Source: Myxococcus dinghuensis | GTDB taxonomy: Bacteria > Myxococcota > Myxococcia > Myxococcales > Myxococcaceae | Assembly (NCBI RefSeq): GCF_024198235.1 | Contig: NZ_JAKCFB010000023.1 | Span: 83,342-147,341, forward strand | Direction: 5' to 3' | Length of the DNA: 64,000 bases | In this document: positions 7,584-15,898 of the stretch, one piece after another | Layout: the number at the start of each line of letters is the position of its first letter | Position numbering within the stretch: the first letter of the stretch is position 1 | The notes under the pieces: model-generated | What the model was told of the DNA's origin: nothing | The model's database searches: none | Seen by the model: only the letters and a program-made list of their open reading frames with translations | Made by a program: the position numbers and the translations under genes

Positions 7584-10500
7584 TCAGTCGCACTCGTGCG
7601 TGTGCGTGTGCGCGGTGGCCTTGGGGCTCCAGCCCTCGTTGCCGTCCTTCTCGAAGAAGAACTTCGCGCGCTGCTTCTGGCGCGTGCCCACCTCGTTCAG
7701 CGTGGCCGCGTCGAACAGCCGTCCGTTCACCATGGTGAGGCGCACCGTGCGGCTGTTCATCAGGTCCTCCAGCGGGTTCTTGTCCAGGACGATGAGGTCC
7801 GCGAGCTTGCCCGCCTCCAGCGAGCCCAGCTCCCCGTCCATGCCCAGGTACTTCGCCCCACCGAGCGTCCCCGCGCGCAGCGCCTGGAGCGGCTTCATCC
7901 CGCCCTGGCCGAACATCGACAGCTCCCAGTGCGCCGCCAGCCCCTCGCGCTGGCCGTGCGCGCCCAGTTGCACGTTCACGCCCGCGTCGTTCAGCTCGTG
8001 CGCCACCCGGGCCGCGGAGAAGTGGTTCATCTCGTCGTCCGGCACCATCATCCGCCGCCGGCTGCGCGAGTCCACCACGCGCCGGGGAACGAAGGAGAGC
8101 AGCCGCTCGTCCTCCCAGACGTTCGTCTTCTGGTACCAGTAGTTCTCGCCCCAGTTGCCGCCGTACGCCACGCCCAGCGTCGGCGTGTAGCCCGTGCCGC
8201 TCTGGCCCCACAGCTGCTTGACGTCCGCGTAGATGCGCGCCACCGGAATCGCGTGCTCCACGCCCGTGTGCCCGTCCACCACCATGGTCAGGTTGTGCTG
8301 GAGCAGCGAGCCACCCTCGGGCACCACCAGCATGTCCAGCTCACGCGCCGCCTGGAGCACCTTCTGCCGCTGGTCGCGCCGGGGCTGGTTGTAGCTCTTC
8401 ACGCTGAAGGCCCCCATGGCCTTCATCCGCCGCAGGTGCGCCCGCGCGTCGTCCAGCGTGTCGATGGGCGCGCGGTAGCCCGCCCCCGACGCGCCATACA
8501 GGATGGTGCCCGTGGAGAAGATGCGCGGCGCCAGCAGCGCCCCCGCCTTCCCCAGCTCGCTCGCGGCGAACACCTCCTCCGACGAGTTGGACGGGTCGTG
8601 CAGCGTCGTCACGCCGAAGGCCAGCGACGCGGCATGCACCCAGCTCTGCTCGGGCATCATCCCGTCCATGCCCATGGCGCCGTGCCAGTGCACGTCGACG
8701 AGCCCGGGCATCACCGTCTTGCCCTTCACGTCCACCACCTTCGCGCCCGCGGGCACCTGCACCTGGCCCACCGGCCCCACCGCGACGATGCGGTTGCCCT
8801 TCACCACCACCACGCCCTGCTCGAGGACCTCGTCGCCCTTCATGGTGATGACGCGGCCACCCACCAGCGCCACCGTGCCCTCGGGCACGTCCGCCTTCAC
8901 CACGAAGCCCAGGTCCACGCCCTTCGCCGCCGGCTCCGGCAGCTTCTCCGGCGCGCCCTCCAGGAAGGAGAAGGACTGCTTCAGCTCCCGCGTGAACAGC
9001 TCCGGCCCCAGCGACCAGTGCAGGCGCGCGCTGTCACCCGACCAGTGCAGGTACTCGCCCGCGTCGCGGCTCACCTTCGCCAGCGGCAGCGCCTTCGAGT
9101 CCGGCCCCACCACCACCGCCTTCGCGCCCCGCGCGAACGGGACGATGAAGGCGTTGAAGTTCTCCCGGAACGCCACCCACTTCTCGTCCGGAGACACCCG
9201 CGCCTCCACCGCCTCCGCGCTCGTCAGGTGCGTGCGCTCCTGGCCCCCCTCGACGCCGATGCTCTTCAGCGAGCGCACGTCCTCCTTCTCCTTGTGCTCC
9301 GCGTGCAGGAAGAAGACGCGGTCCGAGCCCGCCCCGAAGTGCGGCTGCTCGCCGTCGCGCGCCAGCCGCTTGGGCGTGCCACCCGCCGCCGGCATCACGA
9401 ACAGGCCCGTCTCCCGGCTCCACTGGCCCGGCATCAGGTAGCCATCCCCCGACGCGCGGTACGCGAGCCACTTCCCATCCGGGCTGAGCGCGGGCTCCAC
9501 GTAGTAGCCCGGCTTCGACGTGACGACCTTGCCCTCGCCGCCCGTCGCGGACACCACGCGGATGGCGCCCAGCTTCTCGTCGTCCCACGTGGTGTAGACG
9601 ATGGAGCGCCCGTCGCGGGAGAACGACGGATAGAACTCCAGGTGGTCCTCCTGCTTCGTCAGCCGCCTGGGCGTGCCGCCCGGCAGCTCCTTCACGTAGA
9701 GCTTGCCCAGCGCCTGGTACACCACGCGGTCCCCCTTCGGGGACACCTGCACCCAGCGCAGCATCTTCGTGGCGAAGCGCTCCGGCGCCACCGCCTGCGG
9801 CGAGCGCACCACCTCCGCGAGGGTCCGCGTCCCCTTCACGTGGAAGGGGATGGGCGTCACCTGCTTCGTCGCCACGTCGATGCGCTGGAGCTTGCCGCCC
9901 GCCCAGAAGACGAGCGCCTTGTCGTCCCGCGTCCACGCCAGCGTCGGGTACACGCCGTGGATGGCCCACGTCTCCTGCATGTCCCGGTCGAGCCCGTCGT
10001 ACAGCGGGCGCTCCGCGCCGGAGTCCACGTCCGTGACGTACAGCACGCTCTTCGTCCGCACGCGGCGGATGAACGCCAGGCGCTTGCCGTCGCGCGACGG
10101 CGTGGGGCGGATGGAGCCACCCGGCCCGGTGACGAAGGGGTCGATCTCCTTCGTCTCCAGGTCCAGCCGCTGGATGGCGTAGATCTCCCCGTTCGGGTCC
10201 TTGTTGTACTCGAACGTCTTGCCCGGGGTGACGTCCTGGCTGAAGAAGACGTAGCGCCCGTCCGGGGAGAACGCGGGCTCGCCCAGGTCCTTCTGGTCGT
10301 TGGCGCGCTCGGTGAGCTGCACGCCCTCGCCGCCGGAGCGGTGGTACATCCACAGCTCGCCCGCGCCCAGCGAGCGGCGCGCCGTGAAGTGCTTGCGCGC
10401 GACGATGAACTGGCCGTCCGGGCTCCACGTGGGGCTGTTGAGCAGGCGGAACTTCTCCTGCGTCACGGCCTTCACGTCGCCGCCTTCGCGGTTCATCACC

Positions 10501-10973
10501 CAGACGTTGTCGCCACCGCCCCGGTCACTGGTGAAGACGATGGACCTGCCGTCCGGGCTGAAGCGCGGCTGCATGTCCCACGCGACGCCGGACGTCAGCG
10601 CGCGCGCCTCGCCGCCCTTCAGCGGCAGCACGTAGATGTCGCCCAGCAGGTCGAAGACGAGCTCGTCGCCGGTCGGGCTCACGTCGACGTTCATCCACGT
10701 GCCCTCCGTGACGTCGATGGTCACCTGCCGCGAGGGGAAGCCCGGCGAGTCCACGCTCCAGGCGTCCTTCTTGTCCTTCGCGCCCTCCGCCGGGGGCGCC
10801 TTCCCGTCCCCCTCCACCTCCACGGCGCGGCCCGCCTCGCGCGCGGCGTCGTCCTTCTTCTGCGGAGCGGGAGGTTGTTGCTGGGCGGGCGGCGGCGCCG
10901 CCGCGGGCTGGGCGGCAGCCAACGCCGCGGGTGCGAGCAGCGCGACGCAGAGAGCGGAAGTCAGTCGTTTCAC
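7584..10973 (-). CDS. Secreted amidohydrolase with N-terminal TolB-type beta-propeller
   Basis: A protein of 1129 residues. After a signal peptide (VKRLTSALCVALLAPAALAAAQ) and a Pro/Gln-rich linker comes a propeller of PD40/TolB repeats, each with a FSPDGR or SPDGKW-type core (for example MQPRFSPDGRSIVFTSDRGG), spanning roughly residues 80-680. The C-terminal about 380 residues are a metal-dependent amidohydrolase: VIMPGLVDVHWHG-like entry with His-x-His, GVTTLHDPSN, SVKSYNQPRR with the lysine position, and DGHTGVEHAIP. It resembles imidazolonepropionase/prolidase-like hydrolases fused to WD40-like propellers, likely peptide or imide hydrolases in the periplasm. The GTG at 10973 is preferred because the signal peptide begins there; the frame is open 54 codons farther upstream but encodes a Pro/Arg-rich stretch. 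Confidence 0.88.
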   Translation of the reverse strand: MKRLTSALCVALLAPAALAAAQPAAAPPPAQQQPPAPQKKDDAAREAGRAVEVEGDGKAPPAEGAKDKKDAWSVDSPGFPSRQVTIDVTEGTWMNVDVSPTGDELVFDLLGDIYVLPLKGGEARALTSGVAWDMQPRFSPDGRSIVFTSDRGGGDNVWVMNREGGDVKAVTQEKFRLLNSPTWSPDGQFIVARKHFTARRSLGAGELWMYHRSGGEGVQLTERANDQKDLGEPAFSPDGRYVFFSQDVTPGKTFEYNKDPNGEIYAIQRLDLETKEIDPFVTGPGGSIRPTPSRDGKRLAFIRRVRTKSVLYVTDVDSGAERPLYDGLDRDMQETWAIHGVYPTLAWTRDDKALVFWAGGKLQRIDVATKQVTPIPFHVKGTRTLAEVVRSPQAVAPERFATKMLRWVQVSPKGDRVVYQALGKLYVKELPGGTPRRLTKQEDHLEFYPSFSRDGRSIVYTTWDDEKLGAIRVVSATGGEGKVVTSKPGYYVEPALSPDGKWLAYRASGDGYLMPGQWSRETGLFVMPAAGGTPKRLARDGEQPHFGAGSDRVFFLHAEHKEKEDVRSLKSIGVEGGQERTHLTSAEAVEARVSPDEKWVAFRENFNAFIVPFARGAKAVVVGPDSKALPLAKVSRDAGEYLHWSGDSARLHWSLGPELFTRELKQSFSFLEGAPEKLPEPAAKGVDLGFVVKADVPEGTVALVGGRVITMKGDEVLEQGVVVVKGNRIVAVGPVGQVQVPAGAKVVDVKGKTVMPGLVDVHWHGAMGMDGMMPEQSWVHAASLAFGVTTLHDPSNSSEEVFAASELGKAGALLAPRIFSTGTILYGASGAGYRAPIDTLDDARAHLRRMKAMGAFSVKSYNQPRRDQRQKVLQAARELDMLVVPEGGSLLQHNLTMVVDGHTGVEHAIPVARIYADVKQLWGQSGTGYTPTLGVAYGGNWGENYWYQKTNVWEDERLLSFVPRRVVDSRSRRRMMVPDDEMNHFSAARVAHELNDAGVNVQLGAHGQREGLAAHWELSMFGQGGMKPLQALRAGTLGGAKYLGMDGELGSLEAGKLADLIVLDKNPLEDLMNSRTVRLTMVNGRLFDAATLNEVGTRQKQRAKFFFEKDGNEGWSPKATAHTHTHECD

Positions 10974-11164
10974 CGGAGGTCCTCGTGAAGGAGGGGGCAG
11001 CGAGACAGGCCGTATCGGGGGACGGAGCCTAACCAACCCGGGGGATGGATTCGGCGGCGCGTGAACAGGGGATGGGCCAGGGCTGTTCCTGGGCGGCGCC
11101 CAGGCGAGCGGGTGGAGGCAAACGCGGCGCGCCATCCCGGCCCGATTCTGCTATCCGCCAGGGC

Positions 11165-11614
11165 ATGTCGGACTTCCATCTCCCCGAAGACAAAGCCGGA
11201 CGGCTGGAGCGCTGCTCCCTGTTCTACACGGACGTGGTGCCCCACAACCACGCGCTGGGCCTGACGCTGGTGGATGTGGGCGCGGCCGAGGCCACCGTCG
11301 TGCTGCCCTACGCGGACTTCCTCGTGGGAAACCCGGAGACGGGGGTCATCGCCGGCGGCCCGGTGACGACGCTCATCGACGCGGCGTGCGGCACGTCCAT
11401 CTTCCTCAAGCTCGGACGCTTCCTGCCCATCGTCACGCTGGACCTGCGCATCGACTACCTGCGCCCCGCGCGGCCCGGCATCGCGCTCACCGCCGTGGCG
11501 GAGTGCTACCGCACCACGCGCCAGGTGGCCTTCGTGCGCGCGCTCGTCCACCAGGGGGACAAGGACAACCCGGTGGCCTCCGCGCAGGGCACCTTCATGC
11601 GGACGGAGGAGTGA
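11165..11614 (+). CDS. PaaI-family hotdog thioesterase (first of tandem pair)
   Basis: A 149-residue hotdog-fold protein. The central helix segment NPETGVIAGGPVTTLIDAACG followed by PIVTLDLRIDYLRPA is the signature of the PaaI/4HBT2 thioesterases, which hydrolyse acyl- or aryl-CoA thioesters in the cytoplasm. The ATG at 11165 starts MSDFHLPED; the frame is open further upstream, but that stretch is low-complexity and lies in the control region shared with the divergent amidohydrolase. The next gene, another member of the same family, starts 5 bp after its stop, so the two are co-translated and may form a heteromer. Confidence 0.87.
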   Translation: MSDFHLPEDKAGRLERCSLFYTDVVPHNHALGLTLVDVGAAEATVVLPYADFLVGNPETGVIAGGPVTTLIDAACGTSIFLKLGRFLPIVTLDLRIDYLRPARPGIALTAVAECYRTTRQVAFVRALVHQGDKDNPVASAQGTFMRTEE

Positions 11615-11619
11615 CGACC

Positions 11620-12078
11620 ATGAGTGACACCAACGCCCCCGCCACCCTCGCCTCGCTGGTCCGCGAGGTGCGCAAGACGCGCGAGTACCGCCGCCTCACG
11701 GACGCCATCCCCTACACGCGCTTCATGGGCATCGGCGTGGAGAACCTGGCCGGCGAGATGCTCTGCCGCATGACGTACGCGCCCAAGCTCATCGGCAACA
11801 GCTTCCTCCAGGCGCTGCACGGCGGCACGCTGGGCGCGCTGCTGGAGTCCGCCGCCATCTTCGAGCTGCTGCTCCAGACGGACACCGAGCGCGTGCCCAA
11901 GGTCATCTCGCTCACCGTGGACTTCCTGCGCTCCGGCAAGCCGCAGGACACCTTCGCGCGCGCCTTCATCACCCGCCAGGGCCGCCGCGTGGCCAACGTC
12001 CGCGTCGAGGCCTGGCAGGACGACCGCACCCGCCCCATCGCCAGCGCCCACGCGCTGTTCCTGCTCGCGGAGCCGTAG
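11620..12078 (+). CDS. PaaI-family hotdog thioesterase (second of tandem pair)
   Basis: A 152-residue paralogue of the preceding gene. It carries NSFLQALHGGTLGALLESAA, the HGG-x6-D/E-type helix of hotdog thioesterases, and SLTVDFLRSGKP for the central strand. Here Glu replaces the Asp found in the first copy's TTLIDAACG. The start ATG at 11620 lies 5 bp after the upstream stop, with GAGGAG just before it. Tandem divergent hotdog genes often make mixed oligomers; that is inference. Substrate is unknown. Confidence 0.86.
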   Translation: MSDTNAPATLASLVREVRKTREYRRLTDAIPYTRFMGIGVENLAGEMLCRMTYAPKLIGNSFLQALHGGTLGALLESAAIFELLLQTDTERVPKVISLTVDFLRSGKPQDTFARAFITRQGRRVANVRVEAWQDDRTRPIASAHALFLLAEP

Positions 12079-12124
12079 GCCCGCGTGCGCGGGAGGACAG
12101 GCGCCTCCGTCTCCCCGCGCGGGC
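12079..12124 (+). terminator. Hairpin after thioesterase pair
   Basis: GCCCGCG at 12079-12085 pairs with CGCGGGC at 12118-12124, with an internal GGAGG/CCTCC pairing. It begins immediately after the stop codon. No T-run is present. Confidence 0.45.
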
Positions 12125-12228
12125 CGACGACGGAGGAACCGCCTCCCCCGCCGCCTGCCCGCCCCTGGCGGCGAGCCCCCCGCCATCGCCACCTTCGGGC
12201 CTGGGATTCACGACCCGGGAGACATGCC

Positions 12229-12990
12229 ATGAGGCGATGGAGCGGTTGGATGCTGGTGGGTTCGCTGCTGGTGGGTGGCACGGCGGTGGCGCAACAGAAG
12301 CAGGGCTCCACGCAGGGCGCCCAGAACAACGGGACCGGCAACAGCCAGGGCATGATCCGCGCGGGCGAGCCCGAGGCCATCGACCACGGCGAGGACGTCC
12401 AGAAGGACCCGGACGCGCTCCCCGGCACGGGTGGGGCGGGCGCAGACGCCCAGGCCTCCGCCCTGATGAAGCAGGGCATGTTGCCCGTGCCCGCCGACGA
12501 GAAGGCCTTCCTGGAGGTGCTGCACCACACCAACCAGATGGAAGTGAAGATGGGCCAGCTCGCGCAGCAGAACGGCTCCTCCCAGGGCGTGAAGGACTAC
12601 GGCCAGCGCATGGAGAAGGACCACGGGCAGGCCGACCAGAAGCTCATGGCCTACGCGAAGTCGAAGCAGCTCACGCTCGGCGAGCCGAAGGCGGACACGC
12701 CCCTGGCCCAGGCGATGAGCGACTCGAACATGGCCACGGACAAGAAGCTCCAGGCCCTCCAGGGCCCCGTCTTCGACCGCGCCTACCTCACCACCATGGT
12801 GGAGGGCCACGACGTCGCCATCGCCCAGGTGATGGCCGCGCAGCAGCAGTTCAAGAGCAACACGCAGCTCACCGCGATGCTCGACGACCTGCTGCCCCAG
12901 CTCCAGCAGCACCGCCAGAGCGCGTACCGGCTGCTCGGCCAGGAGGCGCCACGGCAGGCCCGGCGCGGGCCGCAGCCGAGCGGACGCTGA
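12229..12990 (+). CDS. DUF4142 domain secreted protein
   Basis: A 253-residue exported protein with signal RRWSGWMLVGSLLVGGTAVAQ. A Gln/Gly/Asn-rich linker follows, then from about residue 85 a ferritin-like helical DUF4142 domain: FLEVLHHTNQMEVKMGQLAQ, VKDYGQRMEKDHGQAD and later YLTTMVEGHDVAIAQVMAAQ, the conserved E/M/H pattern of the family. DUF4142 proteins are periplasmic four-helix bundles linked to envelope stress in other bacteria. The ATG at 12229 begins the signal peptide; 150 bp separate it from the thioesterases, so it has its own promoter. Confidence 0.87.
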   Translation: MRRWSGWMLVGSLLVGGTAVAQQKQGSTQGAQNNGTGNSQGMIRAGEPEAIDHGEDVQKDPDALPGTGGAGADAQASALMKQGMLPVPADEKAFLEVLHHTNQMEVKMGQLAQQNGSSQGVKDYGQRMEKDHGQADQKLMAYAKSKQLTLGEPKADTPLAQAMSDSNMATDKKLQALQGPVFDRAYLTTMVEGHDVAIAQVMAAQQQFKSNTQLTAMLDDLLPQLQQHRQSAYRLLGQEAPRQARRGPQPSGR

Positions 12991-13008
12991 GCGCTTCGCG
13001 CCCGGAGC

Positions 13009-14451
13009 TCAGGGCGGCGCGGTGATGGTGAGCCGGTAGACGTCCGGCTCACCGTCGCGCGTCGACCAGACGAGCAACTGCGTCTCCCCGGGAGCGCGCC
13101 CCGTGAGCTGGACGCCGTCCTCCACGAGGGCGACCTCCACCAGGCTGGGTTCTCCCACCGCGAGACGGAACAGCCCCGGCGCCGGGAGCACCTTGGTCGC
13201 GCCCAGGCCCAGCGTGATGGCCTCGTGCTGGAACGGCGACCCCTGGCCGCTGGCGGTGTCGCGCCTGGCCACGGCGTACCCCACCGACACGAGGACCGAC
13301 ACGGCCAGGACGCCACCCACCCAGCGGCCTCGTCGACGAGGCGCGGTGGCGAGCGCCCGCAGCAACCCCTCCATCGACGGGTAGCGCGCGTCCGGCGTGG
13401 GTGACAACCCTCGCGTCAGCGCTTCACGGACGTGCCGTGGCAGCCGAGGACGCTTCGCCGTGGGAGGGCGCGGCGACGTGGTCCCGGGCCGCTCGCCGTG
13501 GAGGGCCTCGTACAGCGCGACGCAGAAGCTGTACTGGTCGCTGCGCGCGTCCACCGGCAATCCCCGCCGCTGCTCGGGAGACATATAGGCGGGCGTGCCC
13601 GGTGACATGCCCTCGCGCGTGAGCGCGGTCTGCTCCGCGTCCCACGCGGCGTCCCCGGACGAGGCGCCGGTGTCGTGGGCACCTGGCGGTGACGACTCCC
13701 AGCGCGCGATGCCGAAGTCCGTGACGCGGGCCCGTCCGTCCCGGCCCACCAGCACGTTGGAGGGCTTGAAGTCGCGGTGGACCAGCCCCTGACGATGCGC
13801 GGCGGCCAGCCCCTCTCCGGCTTCCAGGAAGAGCGCCAGCACCTCGCGCCAGGGACGCTCCCGCTCGCGCAGCCAGCCCGCGAGCGTCGTCCCCTCCACC
13901 CACTCCATGGCCAGGAAGTCGCGCCCGTCCGACGAGCCCAGGTCGAAGAGCGGCAGCACGTTGGGGTGGGACAGGCGCGCCATGGCCTTGGCCTCGCGCA
14001 GCAGCCGTTCGCGCCGCTCCTGCTGGGAGCCACCTCGCGCCGGGCGCAGCAGCTTCAGCGCGACGCGGCGGCCCAACCGGGGGTCCTCCGCCGCGTACAC
14101 CACGCCCATGCCGCCCATCCCCAGCAGCTCCCGCAGCACATACGGCCCCAGGCGCGTGCCCGGAGGCAGCACCTTCGGATCCGCGCCGGGCTCGAGCAGC
14201 GTGGACGCGCCCGTCTCCAGTCGGGTGGGTGCTTCCGCGTCCGGCGAGGCCCCCGCGTCCGCCACGGAGGCCTCCGCCGCCACCGCGCCCACCAGCGCGC
14301 GGCAGTCCGCGCAACCATCCAGGTGCGCCTCCAGCCTCGCGACGTCCGGCGCGGGGAGCGCGCCGCCGACGAAGCCCACGAGCACGTTCTCGTCCGGGCA
14401 CGCGCCGGGCAGCGGGAGGGAGGGGCTCATCTGGGGGACCGTGCGCAACAT
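13009..14451 (-). CDS. Membrane Ser/Thr kinase with N-terminal zinc anti-sigma-like motif and C-terminal pilus/secretin N-terminal-type domain
   Basis: A 480-residue protein with an unusual layout. Residues 35-55 contain a zf-HC2-like motif (LEAHLDGCADCRALV: His43, Cys47, Cys50), as in zinc anti-sigma factors. A Hanks-type kinase follows (about 103-360) with GMGGMGVVY, RRVALKLL lysine, LVHRDFKPSNVLV, VTDFGIARW and GTPAYMSPEQR, so it should be active. RWVGGVLAVSVLVSVGYAVA is one membrane span. The outer tail (about 405-478) reads LGLGATKVLPAPGLFRLAVG, then VQLTGRAPGETQLLVW, matching the pilus/secretin N-terminal domain (Pfam T2SS-T3SS_pil_N type). The same domain occurs alone in two neighbouring secreted proteins. 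AGGAGG 8 bp before ATG 14451 fixes the start. Likely role: sensing an envelope ligand and signalling to the adjacent sigma factor. Confidence 0.88.
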   Translation of the reverse strand: MLRTVPQMSPSLPLPGACPDENVLVGFVGGALPAPDVARLEAHLDGCADCRALVGAVAAEASVADAGASPDAEAPTRLETGASTLLEPGADPKVLPPGTRLGPYVLRELLGMGGMGVVYAAEDPRLGRRVALKLLRPARGGSQQERRERLLREAKAMARLSHPNVLPLFDLGSSDGRDFLAMEWVEGTTLAGWLRERERPWREVLALFLEAGEGLAAAHRQGLVHRDFKPSNVLVGRDGRARVTDFGIARWESSPPGAHDTGASSGDAAWDAEQTALTREGMSPGTPAYMSPEQRRGLPVDARSDQYSFCVALYEALHGERPGTTSPRPPTAKRPRLPRHVREALTRGLSPTPDARYPSMEGLLRALATAPRRRGRWVGGVLAVSVLVSVGYAVARRDTASGQGSPFQHEAITLGLGATKVLPAPGLFRLAVGEPSLVEVALVEDGVQLTGRAPGETQLLVWSTRDGEPDVYRLTITAPP

Positions 14452-14480
14452 CCTCGCAGCCTCCTGGACGGGGAGGAAGA

Positions 14481-14510
14481 CAGGGGCCCCACGGACACCG
14501 CGGGCCCCTG
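14481..14510 (-). terminator. Hairpin between small secreted gene and kinase gene
   Basis: CAGGGGCCC at 14481 pairs perfectly with GGGCCCCTG ending at 14510. In the direction of transcription it begins 13 bp after the stop of the small secreted gene and ends 30 bp before the kinase start. It probably reduces read-through, giving the kinase a different dose. Confidence 0.6.
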
Positions 14511-14523
14511 TTGAACGTCCGCG

Positions 14524-14838
14524 CTAGTTCGCGGGCGTCGCGGCCTTCGACCCGGTGTCCTGGGACACCACGATGTCGAAGGCCCGGAGGCTGTCGTTCT
14601 CGTCCCAGGTGATGAGCTTCGTCGTGCCAGCCTCGCGGCCGGTCAGCGACACCTGGCCGGCCTCGCTCCCCATCTTCACCTGGGCCACCTCCGGGTCGCC
14701 GATGGCCAGCCGCTTGAGCTTCTTCACCGTGAGGACCTTGGTCTGTCCCACGTCGAGTTGGATGCGCTCGTCGGCGCCCGCCACGGTGCCCACCAGCGTC
14801 AGCGCCATCATCGCGATGCCCATCAGTCCGTTCCGCAT
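14524..14838 (-). CDS. Small secreted pilus/secretin N-terminal-type domain protein (copy B)
   Basis: A 104-residue exported protein. The signal MRNGLMGIAMMALTLVGTVA is cleaved near AGA|DER. The mature part is one domain, ERIQLDVGQTKVLTVKKLKR then LAIGDPEVAQVKM, VSLTGREAGTTKLITWD: the same beta domain found at the N terminus of secretins such as CpaC and at the C terminus of the adjacent kinase. There is no secretin pore domain. Its signal peptide is nearly identical to that of copy A (15899-16180), while the mature domains differ much more. It is flanked by an intrinsic terminator upstream and a hairpin downstream, so it may be its own unit. It could be a periplasmic ligand or cap for the kinase. 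Confidence 0.85.
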   Translation of the reverse strand: MRNGLMGIAMMALTLVGTVAGADERIQLDVGQTKVLTVKKLKRLAIGDPEVAQVKMGSEAGQVSLTGREAGTTKLITWDENDSLRAFDIVVSQDTGSKAATPAN

Positions 14839-14878
14839 GTCGTGTCTCCGGGAAAAGGGGAGTACCGCCGCCTTCAAT

Positions 14879-14891
14879 CCGGTGACACCGG
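14879..14891. promoter_or_regulatory. CCGGTG-A-CACCGG palindrome upstream of copy B
   Basis: A perfect 13-bp palindrome with a single central base, 41 bp before the copy B start codon and just after the intrinsic terminator of the sigma gene. The position fits an operator or part of a promoter for copy B. No matching site is seen before copy A. Confidence 0.35.
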
Positions 14892-14919
14892 CCACTCCGC
14901 GGTGTTGCACGCCCCCGCG

Positions 14920-14942
14920 AAAAAACCGGGCGGCGACCGGCT
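14920..14942 (-). terminator. Intrinsic terminator of the sigma factor gene
   Basis: Read on the minus strand, a short stem (AGCCGG with CCGGTT, loop TCGCCGC) is followed by six T at 14925-14920. It starts within the stop codon of the sigma gene. It is the only hairpin with a clear T-run in the window. Confidence 0.6.
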
Positions 14943-15834
14943 ACCCCGGCTCCCGGAGCATCGCCGGCAGGCTCAGGTCCAGCTGGCTGCGCACCGCGCG
15001 CATCAGGCTGTACAGCTCCTCCGAGGAGAGCTGGAGGCGCTCCGCCAACCGCTCCCGCGCCCCGGTGAGGAGCGCCTCCCGCGCGTGCGCCACCCAACGC
15101 GACACCGTGGACTTGTGCGTCTGGTACATCGCGCCGATGCGCTCCAGGCTCAGCCCCTCCACCACGTGCAGCCGCAACACGGTGCGCTCACGCGAGGAGA
15201 GCGCGGCGAGCGCGTCCGCCAGCACGGCCCGGAAGTCCTCGCGGTGTCTCCGGCGCAGGTAGTCCAGCTCCACGTCCAAGCCGCCGCCCGTGAGCACCCC
15301 CACCTCCGCGTCCTCCTCCACGCGCGCGCGTCGTCCCTCCGAGCGCTGGAGGTTGAGCGCGGTGCGCACCGCCGCCGCGCGCAGCCACGCGACCAGCGTG
15401 CCCGCGCCCTGGTACTCCGCGATGCGCGGCAACGCCCCCTCCTCCGCGTCGGGGACCAGCAACCGCTGACGCAGGTGCTGCAACACCTCCGCCGTGTCCA
15501 CGCCTCCACCGCGGATGCGCGCCACGGCCGGGGCCACCCGGGGCAGGACGTCCCGCTCCAGCGCGGCGTGCGCGGAGGCGAGGCCTCGCGCGCAGGCACA
15601 CGCGAGGTAGAGGTCCGCCGCCGGCAGCGTGGCCAGGTCCACGCCCGACGCCAGCCGCTCCGCGACGTGCCGCAGGAAGTCCTCGTCGGACAGCGCGACC
15701 TCCGGCCACGCCGCGCGACCCGCGGCCAACCACGAGTCCAGCAAGGACTCCATCTCCACCGCGTCCGCCAACGACCGGGCGGCCGGAGACAACGACTCGA
15801 CGAATACGCGCACCCGGTGCTCGTGGCCGGTCAT
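14941..15834 (-). CDS. Myxobacterial-type RNA polymerase sigma-70 factor (Sig-70_gmx family)
   Basis: A 297-residue sigma factor. The N-terminal about 130 residues (DLYLACACARGLASAHAALE is characteristic) are special to a sigma family seen in Myxococcales. Region 2 is reduced: AGTLVAWLRAAAVRTALNLQ. Region 4 is clear: LAALSSRERTVLRLHVVEGL, then LERIGAMYQTHKSTVSRWVA, the recognition helix. ATG 15834 is used because GGAGG lies 5 bp before it; a GTG four codons upstream overlaps that site. It lies between two small secreted pilus-type domain proteins and upstream of a kinase with a zinc anti-sigma-like motif, which suggests that the kinase, by binding or phosphorylation, controls it. A 64-bp gap separates it from copy A, likely the same transcript. 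Confidence 0.9.
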   Translation of the reverse strand: MTGHEHRVRVFVESLSPAARSLADAVEMESLLDSWLAAGRAAWPEVALSDEDFLRHVAERLASGVDLATLPAADLYLACACARGLASAHAALERDVLPRVAPAVARIRGGGVDTAEVLQHLRQRLLVPDAEEGALPRIAEYQGAGTLVAWLRAAAVRTALNLQRSEGRRARVEEDAEVGVLTGGGLDVELDYLRRRHREDFRAVLADALAALSSRERTVLRLHVVEGLSLERIGAMYQTHKSTVSRWVAHAREALLTGARERLAERLQLSSEELYSLMRAVRSQLDLSLPAMLREPG

Positions 15835-15898
15835 GCATCCCTCCACGAAGCATGCTCGCCCGGAATCCCCCGCCCCACCAACTGGCGGGCGGCGCGCG

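Noticed and set aside
7596..10988. A 1130-codon plus-strand frame opposite the amidohydrolase
   Set aside because: Arg/His/Leu-rich shadow; the minus-strand gene has clear TolB and amidohydrolase motifs.
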